The translations under genes and the position numbers were made by a program. From Nocardia sp. NBC_01327 (GTDB lineage: Bacteria > Actinomycetota > Actinomycetes > Mycobacteriales > Mycobacteriaceae): a stretch of 64,000 nt of DNA. The DNA is taken from the NCBI RefSeq assembly GCF_035958815.1, contig NZ_CP108383.1, positions 7,502,001 to 7,566,000 on the forward strand, given 5' to 3'. The notes under the pieces were generated by a model, which was not told the DNA's origin, did not search any database, and worked only from the letters and a program-made list of their open reading frames with translations. Positions 35,017 through 44,117 of this stretch are shown here, one piece after another (within the stretch, counting starts at the first letter, position 1; the number at the start of each line of letters is the position of its first letter).

Positions 35017-36057
35017 TCAGTTGGCGGGCAATCCGAGTCCGGCCGCGAGCACCGGCCACGAATTCTTCAGATCATCCTGCCAGTAGCCCCAGGAGTGGGT
35101 GCCGGTCGGCGTGAAGTTGAAGGTGGCGGGAATGCCCAGCTGACCCAGCTTGGCTTGCAGATTGTGCGAGCAGTAGTTGGTGGCGGCCTCCAGCGCGCCG
35201 CCGAGGGTGGTCTGATTCACCACTCCGCCGACCCCGGGCAGCGTGTGCGGACCGTTCAAGGTGTCCCACGGCCCGGGCAGGCCGGAGCCGCTGGAGATAT
35301 AGAGATTCATACCGCGCAGCTGGTCGGCGTGCACATACGGATCGTTGGCCGCCCACATCGGATCACCCTTGGGCCCATACATATTCGCGGTATTGCCACC
35401 GCCGGCCGCGACCACCAGATTCACGGCGTTGTAGCCCACCGGATCACTGATCTGCGCGCAGCCGCTGTAGGAGGCCACCGACTGGTAGAGCCCCGGCGCG
35501 GCGATCCCCAACTGCAGCACCGAGGTGCCCGCCATGGAGAGTCCGGCAATCGCATTGCGGCCGTTGGTGTTCAGCGCCTTGTCGATGAGCGGCGGTAGCT
35601 CCTGGGTGAGGAAGGTCTTCCACTTGTTCACGCCCAGTGTGGGATCCGCGTCGCGCCAGTCGGTGTAGTAGCTGAATCCGCCGCCGACCGGCTGCACCAC
35701 ATTCACGTTCTTGTCCGAGAGGAAGTTCAGCGCGTCGGTCTGCCGCTGCCAGGTGGCGGAATCCGTGCCGCCGCCCGCGCCATTGAGCAGGTAGAGCACC
35801 GGGCTGGGCGCGGAGGTGTCGGCCGGGCGCTGCACATCGACCTCGATGTTCTTGTCCATGGCGGCCGAATAGACCTGCAGCTTCACCGTGCGCGCGTCGG
35901 TCGACTCACTGGAGGCGATGTGCGAACCGTCCGTGGAGGTGCCGCCGGCGCGCAGCGCAATGCCGGAATCTGCGGAGGCGGTGCCCGCGGCGACTGGTAG
36001 CAGGACGGTTGCGGTGAGCGCGAGAACCACGCTGCCCCAGGTCTTCGACAATCGCAC
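35017..36057 (-). CDS. Secreted mycolyltransferase/esterase of the antigen 85 family
   Basis: 346 residues with a Sec signal peptide (MRLSKTWGSVVLALTATVLL, cleaved near TASA-D30). The alpha/beta-hydrolase nucleophile is S174 in IAGLSMAGTSV and the catalytic histidine is H321 in GTHSWGYWQDDL. VDVQRPADTSAPSPVLYLLN, GGGTDSATWQRQTDA and KWKTFLTQELPPLID are shared with Ag85/Cmt proteins. Such enzymes move mycolic acids onto trehalose or arabinogalactan in the cell envelope, fitting the FAS-II genes in this window. Some family members act only as esterases. There are two cysteines (C200 and C296) that may pair. Confidence 0.9.
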   Translation of the reverse strand: MRLSKTWGSVVLALTATVLLPVAAGTASADSGIALRAGGTSTDGSHIASSESTDARTVKLQVYSAAMDKNIEVDVQRPADTSAPSPVLYLLNGAGGGTDSATWQRQTDALNFLSDKNVNVVQPVGGGFSYYTDWRDADPTLGVNKWKTFLTQELPPLIDKALNTNGRNAIAGLSMAGTSVLQLGIAAPGLYQSVASYSGCAQISDPVGYNAVNLVVAAGGGNTANMYGPKGDPMWAANDPYVHADQLRGMNLYISSGSGLPGPWDTLNGPHTLPGVGGVVNQTTLGGALEAATNYCSHNLQAKLGQLGIPATFNFTPTGTHSWGYWQDDLKNSWPVLAAGLGLPAN

Positions 36058-36327
36058 GCCGGGTATCTCCTCAGTAGATGACTAATTCTGATCGGCAGGT
36101 TTTCACACTGCCCTAGTTCACTGAGTGTTTGCTAACCCCCTCCTGAAGGGGGCCTGAGAGAAGCCGCTGACCAGGGCCGATACCCCGCCGATCGGTGCTG
36201 TCAGCGGGGGTGTCCGTGCTGTCGGCGCACTGTCGGCCCGCTGTCAGCGGCGCTCGGCACTCTGATCTCAGACCGGATGAGCGGCCGACAACGAGAGCCG
36301 CACACCGAGCACAGGAGAGGTACTGCC

Positions 36328-37710
36328 ATGCCGAACATCGCACCGTCGTCGGATATCGCACTGTCGGAGATCGTCGAAGCCACCGCCACCGAATTCGGAA
36401 TCCCGGGCGTCACCGTCGGCATCTGGGTCGACGGCCGCGAGATCTTCGCCTCGCACGGCGTGACCAGCATCGAGAACCCCCTGCCCGTCGACCCGGACAC
36501 ACTGTTCACCATCGGCTCGATCAGCAAGAGCTTCACCGCCACCGTGCTCATGCAATTGGTCGCCGAGGGCAAGCTCGACCTGGACGCGCCGGTCCAGCGG
36601 TACGTGCCGGAGCTGCGGCTCATCGATGCGGAGGTCGCCGCCGCCATTACGGTGAAGCAGCTGCTCAACCACTCCGCCGGGCTGGATTGGAACCTCATCA
36701 ACGACACCGGCGAGGGCGATGACGCGCTGGCCGAGTTCGTGGCGCAGCTCGCCGAGATCCCGCTCATCGCCGCTCCCGGCGTGCGGTCCTCCTACAGCCA
36801 GGCGGGCTTCAACCTGCTCGGCCGGGTCATCGAGAAGATCACCGGCCAGACTTTCGAACAGGCCGTCACCACGCGCATCCTGCGTCCGCTCGACCTGACC
36901 ACCAGCAGCTACTCCCGCAACGAGATCATGACGCGGCGGTTCGCCGCCGGGCACGAGCGCGGCGAGGACGGCGAGCTGTCGGTGCAGCGGTCCTGGAACG
37001 GGACGCGCGCCAACAACCCCGGCGGCGGCCTCTCCTCCTCGGTCGTGGAGCAATTGCGCTGGGCCCGTTTTCATCTCGGCGCGGCCGCGAACGGTGAGAC
37101 GGTGCTACCCGCTGAACTGCGAGACCTCATGAAGCAGCCGACCATCGAAATGAAAGCGAGCACCCTCGGCGACGCCCTCGGACTGTGCTGGTTCCTGCGC
37201 GATGTCGACGGTGTCCGCACCGTCGGGCACGGCGGATCAGGCTTCGGGCAGTTCTCCGAACTGCTGCTGGTCCCCGAGCGGAACTTCGCCATCTCGATCA
37301 TGTCCAATGCCAGCCCCGACGGCATTCCGTCCAACCAGGCCATTGTCCGCTGGGCGCTCGAGCACTACCTGGGCGTGATCGACAAGGATCCGGAACCGGT
37401 GGCCTACAACGCCTCCCGCGCCCAGGAGCTGGTCGGCACCTACGAGATCGACGCCATGACCATGACCGTCCTCGCCACCTCCGACGGCCTCTCCCTGGAA
37501 TGCCGCATCCGCCCCGAAATCCGCGCCGCCTCGGAAACCGAACTCCCCCAGGACCACCCCGCCTTCCCCTTCGGCATGCTCCCCGGCAACACCGACGAAT
37601 ACATCATCACCGAAGGCTCCTTCAAGGGCCAGCGAGGCTACTTCAGCCGCAACCCCTCCGGCGCCATCACCGGCCTAGACCTCGCCGGCCGCCTCTTCAC
37701 CCGCGCCTAG
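36328..37710 (+). CDS. Serine hydrolase, beta-lactamase/D-aminopeptidase type with C-terminal DUF3471-like domain
   Basis: 460 residues from the ATG at 36328 with an AGGAGAGG site. The catalytic S-x-x-K is in IGSISKSFTATVLMQL, the Y-x-N-type position is SSYSQAGFNLLGR and the third box is GHGGSGFGQFSELLLVP. NHSAGLDWNLIND follows the standard spacing. After about residue 350 a small beta-domain (LVGTYEIDAMTMTVLAT, FKGQRGYFSRNP) resembles the DUF3471/lipocalin-like tail of such hydrolases. No signal peptide is present. The upstream 270 bases contain repeated CTGTC-(A/G)-GC motifs of unknown meaning. Confidence 0.87.
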   Translation: MPNIAPSSDIALSEIVEATATEFGIPGVTVGIWVDGREIFASHGVTSIENPLPVDPDTLFTIGSISKSFTATVLMQLVAEGKLDLDAPVQRYVPELRLIDAEVAAAITVKQLLNHSAGLDWNLINDTGEGDDALAEFVAQLAEIPLIAAPGVRSSYSQAGFNLLGRVIEKITGQTFEQAVTTRILRPLDLTTSSYSRNEIMTRRFAAGHERGEDGELSVQRSWNGTRANNPGGGLSSSVVEQLRWARFHLGAAANGETVLPAELRDLMKQPTIEMKASTLGDALGLCWFLRDVDGVRTVGHGGSGFGQFSELLLVPERNFAISIMSNASPDGIPSNQAIVRWALEHYLGVIDKDPEPVAYNASRAQELVGTYEIDAMTMTVLATSDGLSLECRIRPEIRAASETELPQDHPAFPFGMLPGNTDEYIITEGSFKGQRGYFSRNPSGAITGLDLAGRLFTRA

Positions 37711-37716
37711 CATCAC

Positions 37717-37773
37717 CGAGAGGGCTCTCACGGTGGGGACACGCCGAAACTCCCCACCGTGAGAGCCCTCTCG
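37717..37773. terminator. Very strong hairpin after the serine hydrolase gene
   Basis: A perfect 23-bp stem (37717-37739 with 37751-37773) and 11-base loop, starting seven bases after the stop. Its length makes it the most stable hairpin in the window; it probably terminates transcription. Confidence 0.85.
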
Positions 37774-37991
37774 ACGTTTGGGGTGGGGCGCGCTGGCGAG
37801 GAGCTGCGCGGGGGGATGTCTGATCTGGGTTCAGTGCGCGAACGAATACCCAGCTAGAGCACCTGCGCCGCAGGGGATCCCGCCTCAGCGCTCGCATCGT
37901 GCGGGACTGCGACTGTGCAGCCGTGTCTGGTAAAGCGACCGCAGCACGAAAGGTTCGGCCGACAGCGCTCGCGGCGCGGGATGTGGGGGGG

Positions 37992-40900
37992 TTAGGGGCG
38001 GGGGGTGGTTTCGGATCGGAGTTGGTGGAGGGCTTGGTCTCGGGGGAGGTTGGATCCTTGGAGGTAGGCCGTGTGGAAGGTCTGGTCGCCGAGGCGGTCT
38101 TCGAGTTCGGTGATGAGGGTTTGCAGTTCTGGTTCGCCGTTGTCGAAGGCGCCTCGGATTGCCTCGGTCATGCCCAGTGTGGTGGCTGCGGACTGCGGAT
38201 CGTTCTCCAGGAGTTGGAGTTTCGCCAGCAGTTCCGCTGTGTGGGCTACGGCCTGGGTGACGGCCGCGACGTCGCCATTGACGAATGAGCTTTCGATGAT
38301 TTCCGGCAGCAGGGTCCGGGCCTGGGTGGCTGCGCCCTCCGCGAGCCGGTTGGCCATGCGGGCGACTGCGATTCGGTGTGCGGCCAGTCCCTCTGGGAAG
38401 GGCAGTCGGCGGATGCGCTGCTCGAGCTGCTCCAGGTCTCGGTCGGCTCGGGCGATATCGCCTGCGCGCCGGTGCAATTCGGCCAGGCTGAAGCCCATGA
38501 CCGCGGCCATGCGGGAGTAGCCCAGGTCCTCGGCCTGCCGCTGCGCCACCTGGATATCGCGTTCGGCCTCCGCCAGATCACCGCTGCGCATGCGCTCGCG
38601 CGCCAGCTCGGTGCGCGCGATGTAGACGTCGTCCTCCATGCCGAGCTCGGACGCGATGACCACCGCCCGCCCGAACGCCGCCATCGACTCCGGGTATGCG
38701 CCCCGCAGCGAGTGATCACGCCCGACCGCGAGCAACGCCATCCCCAACCCCCAGCGATCCCCGGCAATCTCGAAGTCACGCAGTGCTTCCCGCCGCTCCA
38801 CCGCCCCGGCGAGCAGCTCTCCCCGACCGGTGAGCGCCAGATCCCGCGCCAAATGCGCACTCGCCCGCAACCACGGATCCGGCGACTCCAGCGCCTCTTC
38901 GAGCAGCCGCTCCCCCACTTCCTCCGCACCGGCCTGAAATGCCACCAATGAGGTCCACAGCGGCAATCCCGGATGAAATGCCAGCGCCCCGGTACGCACA
39001 CAACCGTCGACCAACCCACGCGCCGAACCGGATTCATCCCCCGGCGCCCCGGCCATCAACTGAATGACGCCGAACGCAGCCCGCACATCCACCGGCAACG
39101 CCTCCCCGAACCGCAGCACGCCGGCAATCGCACTCTCGAACTGACTACTCATCCCCCGAATCCCCCAGTACCAGAACATCGCCCGCGCAAACCGCCAAGC
39201 CGGCTCCGCCTGCCCGGTGGGCTGCCCCACCGGCAGGTCGCCCCGATCGGCGGAGGCGGCGCGGAGGGCGGCGGCCATATTGGCGTGTTCGGCGTCGAAA
39301 ACTGCTATGGCGCTGAGTTGTTCGCCGGTGCGCAGTAGGGGTTCCTGTTGTTCGGCGAGGGTGAGGTAGTAGTGGGCGAAGGCCGGGGTCAGGTTGTCGC
39401 CGGAGTCGGCGAGCTGGTCGGCGGCGTAGGCGCGGATGGTTTCCAGCATGCGGTAGCGGGGCTGGTCGCCACCGGAGGATTGCACCAGGGACTTCTCGAC
39501 CAGGGCGCCGAGGACATACAGGATGTCGTCGGCCGGGAGGGTCTGGTCGGCGCAGATCGCTTCCAGCGCTTCGACTGTCGCGCCGCCGGGGAACAGGGAG
39601 AGTCGGCGGGCCAGGACGGGCTCGGCGTCTTCGAGCAGATCCCAGCTCCATTCGACCAGGGCCAGCAGGGTGCGCTGGCGGGGCAGTGCGGTGCGACTGC
39701 CCGAGGTGAGGAGGCGGAAGCGATCGTCGAGGCGGCGGGCGATCTGGTCGACGCTCATGGACCGCAGTTTGGCGGCGGCGAGCTCGAGTGCGAGTGGGAT
39801 GCCGTCGAGCTTGCGGCAGATCGCCACGACGGGTGCGGTGGTGTGCTCGTCGAGCGCGAAGCCCGGGCGGACCGCGGCGGCCCGGTCGAGGAACAGCTGC
39901 ACCGCCGGAGAGCGCTGCGCCACAGCAGGTTCCGTCGACTCCGCCGGGAGATCCAGCGGTCCGAGATGGCACAGCACCTCGCCGATGATCGTCAGCGGTT
40001 CCCTGCTGGTGGCCAGGATTCGCAACTGCGGCAGTCGGTCCAGCAGATGTTCGGCGAGCTCGGCCGCAGCGCCGATCAGATGTTCGCAATTGTCCAGAAC
40101 CAGTACCGCCGCACCGACATCCAGCAGTTCCACCAGCCGTGCGGTTCTGCCCGCGGGCAGCCCCTCGGCGGCATTGCCGAGCGCTCCGGTGACCGCATCG
40201 GCGAGCTGGTCGGGGGCGCCGATCTCGGCGAGAGGCACGAAAAATACTGGGCCACCCTGATATCGGGACATGACTTCCAGTGAAAGCCTGGTCTTCCCGG
40301 CCCCGCCCGGCCCGACAACGGTGACCAGCCGGGCAGTATCGAGCAGCTTCGCGAGCGCTTCCAGCTCACTGTCGCGACCGACAAAACTCGTCAACCGGGC
40401 CGGAAGGCTGCTGCCGACGGGTTCCCTTCGCACAGCGGGGCTTTCGAGCTCGCCGCGCAGGAGCGCGAGATGGGTGTCCCGCAATTCCGCCGACGGGTCG
40501 ATGCCGAGTTCGTCGCCCAGCAGCTCCCGCATGCCTTCGTACACCGCGAGGGCATCGGATTGCCGCCCGGCCGCGGCCAGCGCCCGCATGCGCAGCGCCG
40601 CCAGCCGCTCACTCAGCGGATGTTCGGCGCCGGCGACCTCCAGATCCGCGAGAATATCTGCGTGGCGGCCCAATTGGAGTTCGGCCGCGAATCGGTCCTC
40701 GACGGCCGCCGCCCGCAAATCATCCAGCCGGGTGGCGACAACCTGCACGAAAGGGGCATCCTGCACATCCCCGAGTACCGGTCCGCGCCACAGTCCCAGC
40801 GCCTCCCCCAGCAGCCCCGCCGCAACCTCCGCCCGCCCGGCCGCGAGCTCCCGCCGCCCGCGCTTGACCAAATCCTCGAACCGCTCGGAATCCACCTCGA

Positions 40901-41174
40901 CCCCGGGCAGCCGATACCCACCGGCCGTGAGCTCCACCGTCCCCGCCTCGCGCAGGGCGCGCCGCAGCCGCGATACCAGGGCCTGCAGCGCACCCGGCGC
41001 GTCACCGGGCGGCTGCTCACCCCAGAGCCCGTCGATCAGCGCCGCCGCCGATACCGTCCCGCCCGCCTCGAGCGCGAGCCGGGCCAGCAACATGCGCACC
41101 CGGACCCCGCCGATCTCGATCGGCGCTCCCGTATCCGTCGACGCCTGAACCGGCCCCAGCACATCTACCCGCAC
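37992..41174 (-). CDS. AfsR/SARP-type regulator: BTAD, NB-ARC ATPase and TPR domains
   Basis: 1060 residues from the GTG at 41174 (MRVDVLGPVQASTDTGAPIE). Residues 1-95 are an OmpR-like DNA-binding domain (LLARLALEAGGTVSAAALID, ALVSRLRRALR); 95-245 is the bacterial transcriptional activation domain. Near 275 begins an NTPase with Walker A VTVVGPGGAGKTRLSLE, Walker B AVLVLDNCEHLIG and sensor LRILATSREPL. The C-terminal 400 residues are TPR-like helices. Such STAND-type regulators control secondary metabolism or integrate stress signals. No biosynthetic cluster is beside it. The divergent thioesterase gene starts 151 bases away across a palindrome. Confidence 0.92.
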   Translation of the reverse strand: MRVDVLGPVQASTDTGAPIEIGGVRVRMLLARLALEAGGTVSAAALIDGLWGEQPPGDAPGALQALVSRLRRALREAGTVELTAGGYRLPGVEVDSERFEDLVKRGRRELAAGRAEVAAGLLGEALGLWRGPVLGDVQDAPFVQVVATRLDDLRAAAVEDRFAAELQLGRHADILADLEVAGAEHPLSERLAALRMRALAAAGRQSDALAVYEGMRELLGDELGIDPSAELRDTHLALLRGELESPAVRREPVGSSLPARLTSFVGRDSELEALAKLLDTARLVTVVGPGGAGKTRLSLEVMSRYQGGPVFFVPLAEIGAPDQLADAVTGALGNAAEGLPAGRTARLVELLDVGAAVLVLDNCEHLIGAAAELAEHLLDRLPQLRILATSREPLTIIGEVLCHLGPLDLPAESTEPAVAQRSPAVQLFLDRAAAVRPGFALDEHTTAPVVAICRKLDGIPLALELAAAKLRSMSVDQIARRLDDRFRLLTSGSRTALPRQRTLLALVEWSWDLLEDAEPVLARRLSLFPGGATVEALEAICADQTLPADDILYVLGALVEKSLVQSSGGDQPRYRMLETIRAYAADQLADSGDNLTPAFAHYYLTLAEQQEPLLRTGEQLSAIAVFDAEHANMAAALRAASADRGDLPVGQPTGQAEPAWRFARAMFWYWGIRGMSSQFESAIAGVLRFGEALPVDVRAAFGVIQLMAGAPGDESGSARGLVDGCVRTGALAFHPGLPLWTSLVAFQAGAEEVGERLLEEALESPDPWLRASAHLARDLALTGRGELLAGAVERREALRDFEIAGDRWGLGMALLAVGRDHSLRGAYPESMAAFGRAVVIASELGMEDDVYIARTELARERMRSGDLAEAERDIQVAQRQAEDLGYSRMAAVMGFSLAELHRRAGDIARADRDLEQLEQRIRRLPFPEGLAAHRIAVARMANRLAEGAATQARTLLPEIIESSFVNGDVAAVTQAVAHTAELLAKLQLLENDPQSAATTLGMTEAIRGAFDNGEPELQTLITELEDRLGDQTFHTAYLQGSNLPRDQALHQLRSETTPRP

Positions 41175-41274
41175 CGGGCGAGTCTCGCAGAATCGCCGAC
41201 CATCCCGATACTTGTCGCGTCGGACCTCCGCGTGGTGCGGTATCAGCGGCCCCGAGCCGCCGCTCTCCGCCCCA

Positions 41275-41291
41275 TTACCCCCGGGGTAATC
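41275..41291. promoter_or_regulatory. Palindrome between the SARP regulator and thioesterase genes
   Basis: ATTACCCC-C-GGGGTAAT, 8-bp arms with one central base, lies 34 bases before the thioesterase start and 101 bases before the regulator start. It is a good candidate operator in this divergent promoter region. Confidence 0.5.
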
Positions 41292-41325
41292 GCGGCGCGG
41301 CACCCCATGCGGCAGAGTTGATCTC

Positions 41326-41736
41326 ATGACCGAAACTGCGCTGGATCCGATCGGAACCCAACTCTTCAGCACCATGCCGTTCGCCGATCGACTCGGCATC
41401 GAGGTGCTCGAGCACGGACCGGAGCAGGTCCGCAGCCGCCTGGCCTGGGACGAATCCCTGTGCACCCTCGGCGGCGGCATGCACGGCGGCGCGCTGATGG
41501 CGCTCGCGGATTCCACCGGGGCGGTCTGCGCCTTCCTGAATCTGCCGGAGGGCAAGCAGGGCACCACGACCGTCGAATCCAAGACCAATTTCCTGCGCGG
41601 TGTGCGCTCGGGTCATGCCACCGCCACCGCACGGCCGCTGCACGCCGGGCGCAGTTTCATCGTCATCGAGACCGAAATTCGGGATGATGCGGGCAAACTG
41701 GTCGCCAAGGTCACGCAGACGCAGGCCGTGCTCTGA
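41326..41736 (+). CDS. PaaI-type hotdog-fold thioesterase
   Basis: 136 residues, the usual size. The hotdog core shows LGGGMHGGALMALADSTGAV, where the HGG and following Asp are the active-site region of PaaI-like acyl-CoA thioesterases, and TTTVESKTNFLRGV for the next strand. ETEIRDDAGKLVAKVTQTQA ends the fold. It probably hydrolyses an aryl- or acyl-CoA; the substrate is unknown. It is followed after 92 bases by mraY, to which it has no obvious functional link. Confidence 0.88.
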   Translation: MTETALDPIGTQLFSTMPFADRLGIEVLEHGPEQVRSRLAWDESLCTLGGGMHGGALMALADSTGAVCAFLNLPEGKQGTTTVESKTNFLRGVRSGHATATARPLHAGRSFIVIETEIRDDAGKLVAKVTQTQAVL

Positions 41737-41828
41737 GGGTCGCATCTCGGTGAGCCGAACCCACCTGTGAACCGCCTCGGGGGCTGCGGATAGCGTCAGA
41801 GCAATTGTTCGCGGCACGAGGTGGGTAG

Positions 41829-42905
41829 ATGAGGCAGATCTTTTTCGCGGTCCTGATCGCATTGGCGGTGTCGATCACACTGACACCGCTGTTGATCAAG
41901 CTGTTCGCGAAAAGGAATGTCGGGCAGGAGATCCGGTCGGACGGTCCGGCCAGCCATCAGGCCAAGCGCGGTACGCCGACCATGGGCGGCATTGCCATCA
42001 TCATCGGCATGTGGGCCGGTTATCTGGGCTCGCATCTGATCGGAATACGGTATGACGCAGAGGGTTTGACCGCCTCCGGGCTGCTCGTCCTCGGGTTGGC
42101 GACCGCACTCGGCGTGGTCGGTTTCCTCGATGACTTCATCAAGCTGTACAAACACCGCAATCTGGGCCTGACCGCCAAGGGCAAGTATCTCGGACAGCTC
42201 ACCGCCGCCATCGTCTTCGGCGTCCTGGCGCTGCGTTTTCCCAGCAATTCGGGCCTGACCCCGGCGAGCCGGCACCTGTCGTACGTCCGCGACTACCCGT
42301 TCCTGTCCTTCGGCATCATCGTGTTCCTGGTGCTCGTGGTCTTCCTCGTGATCGCCTGGTCGAACGCGGTCAATATCACCGACGGCCTCGACGGCCTGGC
42401 CGCCGGATCGATGGCGCTGGCACTGGGCGCGTATGTGATCGTCACCCTCTGGCAGTACACCAATGCCTGCTCGATCAAGCCCGGCGTCGGGTGCTACACC
42501 GTGCGCGATCCGCTGGATCTGTCGCTGGTCTGCGCGTCCGGCGCCGCGGCCTGTATCGGCTTCCTCTGGTGGAATGCGGCCCCCGCCAAGATCTTCATGG
42601 GCGATACCGGTTCCCTCGCGCTCGGCGGCCTCATCGCCGGTATCTCCATCACCACCCGCACCGAACTTCTCATGACGGTCATCGGCGCGCTCTTCGTCGC
42701 GGAAATCCTCTCCGTCGCGCTCCAGATCGCGGTCTTCAAAGCCAACCGCACCCGGCTGTTCAAAATGGCCCCCTTCCACCACCATTTCGAACTGAGCACC
42801 TGGCCGGAAACCGCCGTCATCATCCGCTTCTGGCTGCTGGGCGGCATTGCCGCCGGTGTCGGCCTCATGCTCTTCTACGGCGAACACCTCGCCGCCACCA
42901 GGTAA
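41829..42905 (+). CDS. mraY: Phospho-N-acetylmuramoyl-pentapeptide transferase
   Basis: 358 residues with about ten membrane helices and an AGGTGGG ribosome-binding site. It moves phospho-MurNAc-pentapeptide to undecaprenyl phosphate to form lipid I. All MraY marks are present: KRGTPTMGGIAIIIG, the DD pair in GFLDDFIKLYKHRNLGL, NITDGLDGLAAGSMA, FMGDTGSLALGG and APFHHHFEL. Normally mraY lies inside the dcw cluster between murF and murD. Here it stands alone beside a thioesterase and an aldo/keto reductase, so it is probably a second copy. Whether the dcw copy exists cannot be seen. Confidence 0.93.
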   Translation: MRQIFFAVLIALAVSITLTPLLIKLFAKRNVGQEIRSDGPASHQAKRGTPTMGGIAIIIGMWAGYLGSHLIGIRYDAEGLTASGLLVLGLATALGVVGFLDDFIKLYKHRNLGLTAKGKYLGQLTAAIVFGVLALRFPSNSGLTPASRHLSYVRDYPFLSFGIIVFLVLVVFLVIAWSNAVNITDGLDGLAAGSMALALGAYVIVTLWQYTNACSIKPGVGCYTVRDPLDLSLVCASGAAACIGFLWWNAAPAKIFMGDTGSLALGGLIAGISITTRTELLMTVIGALFVAEILSVALQIAVFKANRTRLFKMAPFHHHFELSTWPETAVIIRFWLLGGIAAGVGLMLFYGEHLAATR

Positions 42906-42978
42906 CCCATTGACGCGCCGATGGCACCCATCGGAATTCCTATTTGTGCGATCCTCACCCCGTCAGCACGATGGGGTC

Positions 42979-43959
42979 ATGCAGCAGCATCAGCTCGGCA
43001 GCGAATTGACCACTTCCGCAATCGGTTTGGGATGCATGGGCTTCTCTCAGGGCTACGGCGCGACCGATGACGAGGAGTCGATCACCGCGATCCACACCGC
43101 GATCGACGCCGGCGTAACCCTTTTCGACACCGCCATGAGCTACGGCAGCGGCCACAATGAGCGCCTGCTGGCCCGCGCCCTGCGGGACGCCGGCGAACAG
43201 GTCCGGGTAGCAACCAAATTCGGCATCGTCCGCACCGATTCCGGTGTCCGCCTGGACGGCAACCCCGCCCACGTCCGCGAATACTGCGACGCCTCACTAC
43301 AGCGCCTCGACCGCGACGTCATCGACCTCTACTACCTTCATCGCATCGACCCCGAGGTACCGGTTGCCGAAACCATCGGCGCCATGGCCGAATTGGTAGC
43401 CTCCGGCAAAGTCCGCCACCTCGGCATCTCCGAAGCAACCCCGGCCCAGTTGGCCGAGGCGGCCGCCGTCCACCCCCTCGCCGCAGTGCAATTCGAGTGG
43501 TCGATGCTCTGGCGAGAGCCAGAACACGACGTCGTCCCCACTGCCCGCCGACTCGGCATCGGCCTGGTCCCCTACAGCCCCCTGGGCCGCGGCCTGCTCA
43601 CCGCCACCCTGGACCCAACCACCGTGGCCACCAGCGACTTCCGTCGCAACGACCCCCGTTTCCAAGGCGACCACCTGGACAACAACCTCACCCAGGTAGC
43701 CGCCCTCCGCGACCTGGCCGCCCGCCTGGACATCACAGCGGGCCAGCTGGCGCTCGCCTGGCTCCTGGCCCAGGGCCCGGACGTGGTCCCCATCCCCGGC
43801 ACCCGCCGCTCCGCCCGCATCCTCGAAAACGCAGCCGCCGCCACCGTCGAGCTGTCCGCAGCCGACCTCGAAGACCTGGAGAAGTTCGTCTCCCCCGAAG
43901 CCTGGACCGGTGACCGCCAATCCTTCGCAGCCCACGCCACAACAAGATCGACCAGCTGA
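42979..43959 (+). CDS. Aldo/keto reductase
   Basis: 326 residues from the ATG at 42979 (MQQHQLGSELTTSAIGLGCM). The (beta/alpha)8 reductase fold is shown by DTAMSYGSGHNERLLARAL (catalytic D and Y), VATKFGI (K), YYLHRIDPEVP (H) and the NADPH-binding VPIPGTRRSARILENAAA. It matches the YakC/AKR13 group. Substrate unknown. The gene is 73 bases after mraY and may share its message. Confidence 0.92.
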   Translation: MQQHQLGSELTTSAIGLGCMGFSQGYGATDDEESITAIHTAIDAGVTLFDTAMSYGSGHNERLLARALRDAGEQVRVATKFGIVRTDSGVRLDGNPAHVREYCDASLQRLDRDVIDLYYLHRIDPEVPVAETIGAMAELVASGKVRHLGISEATPAQLAEAAAVHPLAAVQFEWSMLWREPEHDVVPTARRLGIGLVPYSPLGRGLLTATLDPTTVATSDFRRNDPRFQGDHLDNNLTQVAALRDLAARLDITAGQLALAWLLAQGPDVVPIPGTRRSARILENAAAATVELSAADLEDLEKFVSPEAWTGDRQSFAAHATTRSTS

Positions 43960-44117
43960 CTTCGGCGGTGGCCGGCAACCTTCACGGAAACTGAATCACA
44001 ATCATTTCAGATTCTGGTCCGCCGACCAGTTCACCGTGATGTAATCACGCCGAACTCGGGTGCGGAAACCCTTCGACGACCGTGTCAAGGGACACCCGAG
44101 GTCTGTGGGAGATGCAA

